Below are positions 5,288 through 11,940 of a DNA stretch of 11,940 nt, one piece after another (the stretch's first letter is position 1; the number at the start of each line of letters is the position of its first letter). The notes under the pieces were generated by a model. The model saw nothing but the letters and a program-made list of their open reading frames with translations. It was not told where the DNA came from and searched no databases. The DNA is from JAYZDP01 sp036337765 (lineage in GTDB: Bacteria > Acidobacteriota > Thermoanaerobaculia > Multivoradales > Multivoraceae). The stretch is taken from the NCBI GenBank assembly GCA_036337765.1, contig JAYZDP010000125.1, positions 1 to 11,940 of the forward strand, read 5' to 3'. Made by a program: the position numbers and the translations under genes.

Positions 5288-7900
5288 ATGCGCCGCCCCG
5301 GCACCTCGATCCGAACCACCTGTGCCGCCTGCGTGCTGCTGGTGACAGCAGCGTGGCTCGGCGCGGCCGCCGCAGCGCCCGGCGCTCAAGAGCCCCAGGC
5401 GCCGCCCGAAGGCTCTGTGCGCCCCGGGGCGACGCCGCCGCCGAATCGGCGCCAGGAGGTCCGCCAGGGCCAGCGTACGCAGCGCGCACCCCGGGAGCTG
5501 CAGGCGGCAGTCGACTCGCTACCGCCGCGATATCGCCAGTGGGTGCTTAGCGTCGCGGGTCTCATCACCCAGGCAGAGCTCGATTTCTTTCTCGACCTGA
5601 GCCAGGACTACCGCCGCGACGCCTTCATCGAGGCCTTTTGGAAGCCGCGAGACCCCGATCCCGTCACTCCCCAGAACGAGCTTCGGGATCGCTGGCAGTC
5701 CTACCTCACCGCGGCGGGCAGCGACGGCATTCCCTATGGCGACCCGCGCTTCGTCGTCTTTCTGCTCAACGGCCCACCCGGTGGATTCAGCCTGCCCGAC
5801 GGGCGACCGGTGGGCCGCTGCTTCTCGCGCTCGCGCGAGCTCGAGATCTGGTTCTACGGTCAAGCGCCGGCGACGGGGCGGCGCATGATCATCATCTTCT
5901 ACAAACCCGGACGGGAAGCTGGCTACGAGATCTACCACCTCGGCGCCAGCCTGCGTCCCGTGGGGCGCTCGGGCGGGCTACCGACGCGCGACGTCAGCCT
6001 GCTGTGCGCCGACGATCTGATGCGCTACGCCTCGCGCGAGATCTCGTTTCAGGGCGACTACGAGCGACAGCTCGAGCTCGCCACCACTCCACCACTGCCG
6101 TCGCTGGAGTGGCTCGCCACTTTCTCGGGCTCGACCACCGACCTTCCGGCCGGGGCCGAGACCATGCGCGTCGACTACGAGTTCTCATACCCGGCCCGGA
6201 CTCAGAGCCGTACGGCGCTGCAGGTGCTGGTGCGGGTCGGTCTCGCCGAGGCGCCTGGCCGCCGCTTCGACGGCCAGCTGTTCCACGACTTCCGCCTGCG
6301 GGGCGAAGTGATTCGCAACGGGCAGCTGTTCGAGAGCTTCGACTACCGCTTCGACGGCCCCACGCCAGACGGAGCCTCCGAGATCCCGCTCGGGTTCACC
6401 CGCTACCTGCGGCCCGGCCCGGTGAGCCTGTTCGTTCTGGTCGAGGACGTCTTCGGCAACCGCTACGCGCAGCTCAAGCGCGACATCGAGATCCCCAGCC
6501 CCGACGGCCTACCGCCGGTGGCCGCCGCAACTTCGCTGGTCGCCGGCACCGGGGATCAGCCGGCCAGTGAACGAACGCTTCGGCTGATCGCCCCACCCGG
6601 ATCGATCCACACCGGAATGGTGCGCTTCTCCACCCGCGTCCGCGGCGAGTTCGAGCGGGTCGCCTTCTTTCTCGACGACAAGCAGGTGATCTCGAAACGA
6701 CGGCCCCCTTACAGCGTCGAGCTCAACCTCGGGAATGCGCCAGTGCCCCATCGAGTCCGCGTGGTCGGCCTGGTCGCCAGCGCCGAGGCGGCCTCCGACC
6801 AGCTCTGGCTGAACCAGGGCAACCAGCGGTTCCGGGTGCGCTTCATCGAGCCACGAGCCGGCGGGATCTACCCCGGCGCACTGACAGCGAGGTTGCAGGT
6901 CGACACGCCCGACGGCCGATCGCCGGAGCGTATCGAGCTGTTCCTCAACGAGGAACCGGTAGGAACGCTCGCAGAGCCGCCGTTCGAGCACAGCGTTTCA
7001 CTCACCGATGGCCAGCTCGCTGTCGTTAAGGCGGTGGCCTACCTGGCTGACGGGTCGAGCACCGAGGACGCCGTTTTGGTCAACTCCTCCGAATTCGTGG
7101 AGGACGTCCGCGTCGAGCTGGTCGAGCTTCACGCGGTGGTCGTGGACGGCCGCAACCAGCCCGTCACCGGCCTCGCCGAGCAGACCTTCCGACTGCGAGA
7201 GGACGGCATCGACCAGCGCATCCTTCGCTTTGAAGAAACCGCGGATGCACCTGTGAACGCGGCGCTTCTGATCGACCGATCTTCGTCGATGGAGCGCCAC
7301 GTCGACCGCGTTGCAGAAGCCGCTTACAGCTTCGCGCAGCAGGCACTCGAGACCGACGACGATCGCCTGGCGGTGATGTCGTTCGCCGAAGTGACGACGG
7401 TCGACACCGGCTTCACGTCGAGTCTCGCTCAGGTCGAGCGTGCGCTGGCGGGCATCGACGCGCTCGGCGGAACAGGCCTCTATGACGCGGTGGTACAGAC
7501 CCTGAACTACTTCGAAGACGTCCAAGGCCAGACCGCGATCGTGCTCTTCTCAGACGGCAAAGACGAGGGCAGCGAGCTGCGCCTCGAACAGACGATTGCC
7601 GGCGCACACCAGGCGGGCGTGACCATCTATACGCTGGGACTCGTATCGTCTTTCGAGGAGCGAGCGGATCGGCGTGTGCTCGAGCAGCTCGCGGAGGAAA
7701 CCGGCGGGCGAGCGATCTTTCTGCGCGATCTCGCCGATCTCGACGGCGCCTACGGCGAGATCCTGGCGGAGATCCGTTCGCGCTACCTGATCGCCTACCA
7801 GTCGACCAGCGACAAGCCGGACCGCGACTTCCGGGAGATTCAGCTGGAGGTCGACGCCCCCGGAGCCAAGGTCCGTACTCGACGGGGCTATTTTCCCTAG
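5288..7900 (+). CDS. Secreted GWxTD-domain and VWFA-domain fusion protein
   Basis: 870 residues from the ATG at 5288; the frame is open further upstream, but a signal peptide (about 1-34, ending AAAAAPGAQ) begins here. Residues about 78-240 match the GWxTD domain common in Acidobacteriota: GLITQAELDFFLDL, then RRDAFIEAFWKPRDPDP with NE, then a region rich in aromatics. The middle (about 280-600) is beta-rich and Ig-like in feel, including an ERIELFLNEEPVG repeat-style strand. Residues about 605-870 form a VWFA domain of the Acidobacteria type, with a leading VVVDGRNQPVTGL stretch and an intact metal site: DRSSS from D663, T729 and SDGKDE with D756. It probably binds protein or extracellular ligands through a metal ion at the cell surface; no partner is known. 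An AG-rich stretch (about 5265-5275) precedes the start at a rather long distance. The stop overlaps the MFS start. Confidence 0.92.
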   Translation: MRRPGTSIRTTCAACVLLVTAAWLGAAAAAPGAQEPQAPPEGSVRPGATPPPNRRQEVRQGQRTQRAPRELQAAVDSLPPRYRQWVLSVAGLITQAELDFFLDLSQDYRRDAFIEAFWKPRDPDPVTPQNELRDRWQSYLTAAGSDGIPYGDPRFVVFLLNGPPGGFSLPDGRPVGRCFSRSRELEIWFYGQAPATGRRMIIIFYKPGREAGYEIYHLGASLRPVGRSGGLPTRDVSLLCADDLMRYASREISFQGDYERQLELATTPPLPSLEWLATFSGSTTDLPAGAETMRVDYEFSYPARTQSRTALQVLVRVGLAEAPGRRFDGQLFHDFRLRGEVIRNGQLFESFDYRFDGPTPDGASEIPLGFTRYLRPGPVSLFVLVEDVFGNRYAQLKRDIEIPSPDGLPPVAAATSLVAGTGDQPASERTLRLIAPPGSIHTGMVRFSTRVRGEFERVAFFLDDKQVISKRRPPYSVELNLGNAPVPHRVRVVGLVASAEAASDQLWLNQGNQRFRVRFIEPRAGGIYPGALTARLQVDTPDGRSPERIELFLNEEPVGTLAEPPFEHSVSLTDGQLAVVKAVAYLADGSSTEDAVLVNSSEFVEDVRVELVELHAVVVDGRNQPVTGLAEQTFRLREDGIDQRILRFEETADAPVNAALLIDRSSSMERHVDRVAEAAYSFAQQALETDDDRLAVMSFAEVTTVDTGFTSSLAQVERALAGIDALGGTGLYDAVVQTLNYFEDVQGQTAIVLFSDGKDEGSELRLEQTIAGAHQAGVTIYTLGLVSSFEERADRRVLEQLAEETGGRAIFLRDLADLDGAYGEILAEIRSRYLIAYQSTSDKPDRDFREIQLEVDAPGAKVRTRRGYFP

Positions 7901-9276
7901 TGAATCGATCCATTGAGTCATCGCGACCGCTCCGGTACGCGACGCTGTGTGCGCTGTACTTCGCGCAGGGCTTCCCGTGGGGCTTCGTCACGGTCGCACT
8001 CGCTGCCTATCTCAACGAGCACGGTGTGCCCCGGACCGAGACCGCCGTGCTGTTGTCGATGTCGCTTCTGCCGTGGACGTTCAAGCTGATCTGGGGACCG
8101 ATCATCGACTCTTTTCAGTTCGCGGCCATGGGGTTGCGCCGACCCTGGATCCTGTTCGCTCAGGCGATGATGGCGTTGACGCTGGTGGGAGCATCGAGCA
8201 GCGGGCGCGTCACCGACCCCGAGGCGCTCTCGGTTCTGGTGGTCGTGTTCTTTCTGCACAACTGCTTCGCCTCGCTGCAGGACGTCTCGACCGACGCCCT
8301 CGCGATGGACCTTCTGCGACCCGAAGAGCGCGGCCGCGTCAACGGGCTGATGTGGGGCACCAAACTGGTCGGCATCTCGGTCGGCGGCGCCGTTCTGTCG
8401 ATGGTCGTGGTGCGGCTCGGCATCGACGTCGCCATGCGGTTTCAGGCCTTGGCGATCCTTGCGGTCATGCTCTTCCCGCTGCTCGCCCGCGAGCGCGTTG
8501 GCGAGCGCCTACTCCCCTGGTCGAAGGGCCGCCGCATGGCACCTCCCGGGGCGTCTGTACAGGCGGACGGAGCTGGGCTCTTCCGCGTTCTCGCCAAGCC
8601 GCTCGCCGTCGCCGCCGAGTTGCGGCGCGCGTTCTCCATGCGAACGACGGCAATGGCGGGCGCGGTCGCCCTCCTGGCCTTCGTCAACCAGGGCTTTCGC
8701 GACGCCACAAACCCGGCGGTCTACACCCAGACGCTCGGTTGGACGACCGAGCAGTACGGCCGTGCGATGGGGCTGTGGGGCACGCTCGGCATGCTCGGCG
8801 GCGCGCTCGCCGGGGGATTCCTATCCGACCGCTACGGTCGCCGGTTGGTGGCCGGCTGTGGCACGGCCGCCGTCTTCGTGGTGATGCTCGGGTTCGGTGC
8901 AACGGAGGCGACGTGGACCACGAGGCCGGCCATTCCCATTGCCTTCCTACCGCTGCACGAGGCCGCCTTCGCCGTTGCCCAGGTATCCCTGTTTTCGCTC
9001 TTTATGAAGGTTTCTTGGACGAAAGCCGCGGCAACACAATTCACGATGTACATGACGCTCATGAACCTGGGCACCGCGGCAGGTCCCTACCTCACGCGGC
9101 TCGGCCTCGGTGACGCGGCGAGCTACTACGTCTGCGGCGTGCTGGCACTGGTGCCTCTGGCACTGCTGCCGCTACTGCGGCCACAGACAGTGGTCGACCG
9201 ACGCCAGGCGGAGATCGCCAACACGAACGCCGTGATCGTCGGCGCAGACTCGCCGAGCCTCGCTACGGCCGGCTGA
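7900..9276 (+). CDS. Major facilitator superfamily transporter, AmpG-like
   Basis: 458 residues with about 12 hydrophobic segments. The N-terminus (LYFAQGFPWGFVTVALAAYL, then LLPWTFKLIWGPIIDSF) and the TM4-5 region (FASLQDVSTDALAMDLL, PEERGRVNGLMWGTKL) resemble AmpG and related PAT-type MFS carriers. The second half has GFLSDRYGRR, the signature loop between TM8 and TM9. AmpG imports anhydromuropeptides, but this family also covers other solutes, so the substrate is left open. The GTG start shares its G with the TAG stop of the GWxTD/VWFA gene (TAGTG) and has no good ribosome site, so translation probably depends on the upstream gene. Its 3' end overlaps the convergent glycosyltransferase gene by 14 bp. 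Confidence 0.92.
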   Translation: MNRSIESSRPLRYATLCALYFAQGFPWGFVTVALAAYLNEHGVPRTETAVLLSMSLLPWTFKLIWGPIIDSFQFAAMGLRRPWILFAQAMMALTLVGASSSGRVTDPEALSVLVVVFFLHNCFASLQDVSTDALAMDLLRPEERGRVNGLMWGTKLVGISVGGAVLSMVVVRLGIDVAMRFQALAILAVMLFPLLARERVGERLLPWSKGRRMAPPGASVQADGAGLFRVLAKPLAVAAELRRAFSMRTTAMAGAVALLAFVNQGFRDATNPAVYTQTLGWTTEQYGRAMGLWGTLGMLGGALAGGFLSDRYGRRLVAGCGTAAVFVVMLGFGATEATWTTRPAIPIAFLPLHEAAFAVAQVSLFSLFMKVSWTKAAATQFTMYMTLMNLGTAAGPYLTRLGLGDAASYYVCGVLALVPLALLPLLRPQTVVDRRQAEIANTNAVIVGADSPSLATAG

Positions 9277-10885
9277 CCCCCTCGAGTAGGTGGTCGTAGC
9301 GGCCGAGCTGGAAATCGACGACCGTACGCAGGCGAGCAGGCGAGAACACCGGATCGCGCGTCAAAATTCCCAGTACCTCGTAGTAGCGCCTCAGGTCCGG
9401 ATCGGCGATGTGGCCTTCGCCCTCGACCAGGGTCTCAAGATACCCCTGCGGGATCTGACGGAGCACGTGCCCCGAGCGGGATCCGGTCGATTCTCGCGGC
9501 GGCATGCGGGCGAGCAGTGGATCGGTCAGGCCGAGCTCGTCGACCACTATCTTGTCGACGCCGGCGCGCCAGCCAAAGAAGCCGACGTTGCGGGTGAGCG
9601 CGATCGATTCCTCCGACTCTGCGAACTTCTTGCCGTCGAGCAGCCATGGGTGGTCCGGGCACTCGCCACTGGCGAGCAGCGCCACCACGCAGGTTTCAGG
9701 CGTCGCGTGCTCGGAGTAGAAGGCCCGCTCGTCGACGACCCCCAGACTCGAAGCTCCGGCGTGCCGATCGGCAAAGGGGTTCCACGGATGAAAGGGTGAG
9801 GCCACGGCGACCAGGCCGAGGCCCAGGGCGAGCCGAGCCGCGCCGCGCTCGCCCATTCGGTGAACCAGAACGAAGAGCCCGATCAAGGCGGCCAGGGTCA
9901 GGAAGCGTCCGGTCATGAAGTCACCACCCACGATGACGATATAGACCAGATTCAGCACCACCCCGAGGCCGCACGCCCGCCACAACGGCTCCCAGCGCCG
10001 CGCGGCGACCACGCCGCAGGCGACCAGCCCGGCGCCCAGCACGTCGAACACCCCCGACACCCACAGATAGCTCACGCCCGAGGCGAGCTTCGCCAGCTGG
10101 CCGGGTCCGTACACCACCGTCGCGTAGGCAGTGTTGGGCAGCAGCATGCCGTAGTAGACGAGAGAAAAGGCCAAGCTCGCCAGCAGCGGGAGGGACCCCA
10201 CCAGAGTCGCCACGAGCGTGCCGAGCCTGCCCGCGCGCCCGCAGCGCGAGGCGACCAGCGCTACCCCGAGCGGCAGCGTGAGTGTCAGAGTGTCCAGCCG
10301 GTTGGTGGCGAGCAGGAACATCCCCGCCACCGCCACCGACCAGTCGACCGCGCGCCATCCGCCCAAGTACCAGCGGCGGGCTCGGGTCAGAACGACGATC
10401 AACAGCAGGTACGACAGCGAGTTCTCGAGCCCCGAGGTGGCGTAGTCGACAATCGACTTCGATCCCAGAAAGGCCAGAATCGCCAGAAAGGCCGCCAGGG
10501 TTCCTCGCTCACGGGCAACGTCGCGATAGAGCAGCACCATCGCGGCGGACGTGCAGGCTACTCCGAGAGCAAGCGCCGCGAACAACGGCTGAGGGATCGC
10601 CAGTCGGGCCAGACACAGCAGCCAGAACCACAGCGGGTGGGTATAAGCCTGGACCCGCTCATGGGGGTTCCACCGAGGGCCGTTACCGGCGTGGACCTGC
10701 TCGACCGAGCGCAGGGAGATGAAGGCGTCCTCCGACACCCAGGCGTTGACGGTCAGGGTGTAGATCGCCAAGAGCACCAGACCCACGACGAGGCTCGCGC
10801 GCCGCGGACCGAGCCACGACCCGAGACGCCGGATCTCTCGGCCGAGCGCGGCCTCGACGTCCGAGCCGTCGACCAGCCGGCTCAC
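9263..10885 (-). CDS. GT-C membrane glycosyltransferase resembling arabinofuranosyltransferase AftB (GT89-like)
   Basis: 540 residues, multi-spanning in the first ~360, then a soluble C-terminal domain. Several stretches recall mycobacterial AftB: WVSEDAFISLRSVEQ with the E52-D53 acidic pair after the first helix (AftB has WIADDG), AGNGPRWNPHERVQAYTHPLW, YATSGLENSL at 149-158, GGDFMTGR at 320-327, VVDERAFY near 384, and NVGFFGWRAGVDKIVVDELGLTDPL at 433-457, opening NVGFFGWR. Such enzymes move a sugar from a polyprenyl-phosphate donor onto a glycan on the outer face of the membrane. D-arabinofuranose is the sugar for AftB; here that is inference. The GTG start overlaps the DUF1080 stop (GTGA) with no Shine-Dalgarno, so translation is likely coupled. 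Alternative: another GT-C sugar transferase of unknown donor. Confidence 0.85.
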   Translation of the reverse strand: MSRLVDGSDVEAALGREIRRLGSWLGPRRASLVVGLVLLAIYTLTVNAWVSEDAFISLRSVEQVHAGNGPRWNPHERVQAYTHPLWFWLLCLARLAIPQPLFAALALGVACTSAAMVLLYRDVARERGTLAAFLAILAFLGSKSIVDYATSGLENSLSYLLLIVVLTRARRWYLGGWRAVDWSVAVAGMFLLATNRLDTLTLTLPLGVALVASRCGRAGRLGTLVATLVGSLPLLASLAFSLVYYGMLLPNTAYATVVYGPGQLAKLASGVSYLWVSGVFDVLGAGLVACGVVAARRWEPLWRACGLGVVLNLVYIVIVGGDFMTGRFLTLAALIGLFVLVHRMGERGAARLALGLGLVAVASPFHPWNPFADRHAGASSLGVVDERAFYSEHATPETCVVALLASGECPDHPWLLDGKKFAESEESIALTRNVGFFGWRAGVDKIVVDELGLTDPLLARMPPRESTGSRSGHVLRQIPQGYLETLVEGEGHIADPDLRRYYEVLGILTRDPVFSPARLRTVVDFQLGRYDHLLEGVSRP

Positions 10886-11529
10886 CAGGACAGTCGTCGG
10901 ACCTTGACGTTACGGAAGGCGATCGCGCCTTGGTTGTGCTGCAGGGCGATGCGGCCGGTCTCGAGCGGGTCGGGGTCGTCTACTTCGAGGATCTTCTGCC
11001 CGTCGAGTCGGACCTCGATGAATCCCCCCTCCACGATCAGGTGGAAGGTCCGCCAATCGTCGAGCTCTCCCGCGTCCTTGTAGACCTCGGCGATCCCGAA
11101 GCTCGGCTCCGCGCCCTCGAGGTTCACGCGCAGCAGGCTACCGGTCGGAAAGCGGTGGTCCGGCGGGGCAATGTTGAGCTCGTAAAGCTCGCCCCCGCCC
11201 TCGGCATTCACCCGGAAGAAGACGCCGCTATTGGCGCCCCGATCGGCGAGGAAGTCGACCTTGAGCTCGAAGTCGGGGTAGTCCTCGTCGGTCATGAGCA
11301 GGCTGCGCTCCCCATCCGACACCCGGATCTCCCCGTCGACGACCGTCCAGTTCGCTTCGCCTCGTGGCACCCAGTTGTCGAGATCTTTGCCATAGAAGGC
11401 CAGTAGCCAGCCTTCCTCGCCCTCCTCGAACGAGAGCATGTTCGGTCGACCGGCGAACTGCGCCGGAGCCGGGACCGCCACGGCAAGCAGCAAGATCGTG
11501 ATGAAACCCAGCAGGAACTTCCTCGACAT
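10882..11529 (-). CDS. Secreted DUF1080 (3-keto-disaccharide hydrolase / LamG-like) protein
   Basis: 215 residues, from an ATG with TGGAG about 7 nt upstream. Residues 1-24 are a signal peptide (FLLGFITILLLAVAVPAPAQ). The rest is a DUF1080 (PF06439) beta-sandwich: FYGKDLDNW, ANWTVVDGEIRV, LLMTDEDYPDFELKVDF, NSGVFFRV and the closing GRIALQHNQGAIAFRNVKVRRL are classic positions for the family. Members bind or cleave carbohydrates; some act on 3-keto-glycosides, but many are uncharacterised. It is a single-domain version of roughly usual size. It is first in a two-gene unit with the AftB-like transferase (4-nt overlap), which suggests a shared role in a surface glycan. The pairing inference is weaker than the family call. 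Confidence 0.9.
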   Translation of the reverse strand: MSRKFLLGFITILLLAVAVPAPAQFAGRPNMLSFEEGEEGWLLAFYGKDLDNWVPRGEANWTVVDGEIRVSDGERSLLMTDEDYPDFELKVDFLADRGANSGVFFRVNAEGGGELYELNIAPPDHRFPTGSLLRVNLEGAEPSFGIAEVYKDAGELDDWRTFHLIVEGGFIEVRLDGQKILEVDDPDPLETGRIALQHNQGAIAFRNVKVRRLSW

Positions 11530-11595
11530 CGGCGTCTCCAGAGTGGCGCGATCTTACAGCGGGTGCCTGGCGGCCAGTTTAGAGTATGGCCGCCG

Positions 11596-11940
11596 ATGAA
11601 ACTCCAAGTCACAGAGGCGTGCTCCGACGAGGAGCGCACCGCGATCTACCGGCTGCGCTACGACATCTACGTCCAGGAGATGGGCCGCTACCAGTCCATC
11701 GCCGACCACGAGCGGCGCTGGCTCGTCGAGGAGGTCGATGGGGACAGCCGCCTGTTTCTGGCGCGCGACGGGGATCAGGTGGTCGGCGAGCGCTTCATGG
11801 TCCTTCCCGATTACCGTGGCTCGGACCTGACGATGCGCTTCTTCGAGGCCCAGAACCGTTTCGCCAACGAGCGCCGTGTACAGCTGTGCTTCGGCGACGA
11901 CGACGACTGGCGTGAGGTCCACCGCACCCTCAGCCTGCTC
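11596..11940 (+). CDS. GNAT/FeeM-like acyltransferase, 3' end beyond window
   Basis: From the ATG at 11596, 115 codons stay open to the window edge. The start IYRLRYDIYVQEMGRYQ with ADHE and then LFLARDGDQVVG matches the N-terminal half of GNAT-type N-acyltransferases of the autoinducer-synthase/FeeM group. It is followed at once by GERFMVLPDYRGSDLTMRFFEAQNRF, which resembles the later pantetheine-binding part. About 35 residues that usually separate these parts seem absent. The following FGDDDDWREVHRTL also differs from the usual FxDC-HL pattern. It may be a compact variant, an internal deletion or a decayed gene. The substrate cannot be told. It is divergent from the DUF1080 gene with 66 bp between starts and no clear ribosome site. 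Confidence 0.82.
   Translation, partial: MKLQVTEACSDEERTAIYRLRYDIYVQEMGRYQSIADHERRWLVEEVDGDSRLFLARDGDQVVGERFMVLPDYRGSDLTMRFFEAQNRFANERRVQLCFGDDDDWREVHRTLSLL

Noticed and set aside
9860..11083. 407-codon plus-strand frame opposite the AftB-like and DUF1080 genes
   Set aside because: Gln/Arg/Pro-rich composition typical of antisense in GC-rich DNA; it crosses the boundary of two coupled real genes.
11567..11577. CTGGCGGCCAG inverted repeat between the divergent DUF1080 and acyltransferase genes as an operator
   Set aside because: Arms of 5 bp with GC-only content are expected by chance in this composition, and no regulator is adjacent.

Overview
GC-rich, densely packed bacterial chromosomal DNA. 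Acidobacteriota is the likeliest source, possibly near Thermoanaerobaculia. This is an inference from gene content: a GWxTD domain joined to an Acidobacteria-type VWFA domain, DUF2911 and DUF1080 secreted proteins, and frequent GTG/TTG starts. No rRNA, tRNA, CRISPR array, insertion sequence or integrase was seen.

Left third (1-3645, minus strand): a compact operon of a TetR-family repressor, a two-cluster [2Fe-2S] subunit and a molybdopterin-binding subunit of the xanthine dehydrogenase superfamily. The molybdenum subunit runs off the left edge and is closest, from memory, to 4-hydroxybenzoyl-CoA reductase alpha. The genes overlap by 4 and 8 nt. A perfect 16-bp palindrome abuts a good promoter ahead of tetR, which suggests an autoregulated, ligand-induced operon for oxidising or reducing an aromatic or acyl-CoA-like substrate.

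Scar (about 3650-4230): no intact gene. The first ~36 codons of a UbiA-type prenyltransferase (plus strand) abut, at 3805/3806, the first ~60-70 codons of a GT39-like membrane glycosyltransferase (minus strand). Each keeps family-like sequence right up to the joint. This is what a single deletion between two convergent genes would leave, or a mis-join in assembly. A tiny signal-peptide ORF lies beside it.

Middle (4234-9276, plus strand): a secreted DUF2911 protein, a secreted GWxTD/VWFA protein, and an AmpG-like MFS transporter whose GTG start overlaps the previous stop.

Right third: convergent with the MFS gene (14-bp tail overlap) is a GT-C membrane glycosyltransferase resembling mycobacterial AftB. 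It is translationally coupled to a secreted DUF1080 (LamG-like) protein. Divergent from that pair, a GNAT-type acyltransferase runs off the right edge.

The AftB-like enzyme and the UbiA remnant recall the mycobacterial ubiA-aftB neighbourhood, where UbiA makes the precursor of the decaprenyl-phosphate-arabinose donor used by AftB. This hints at D-arabinofuranose transfer in a non-mycobacterial genome and is the most interesting pathway lead here.
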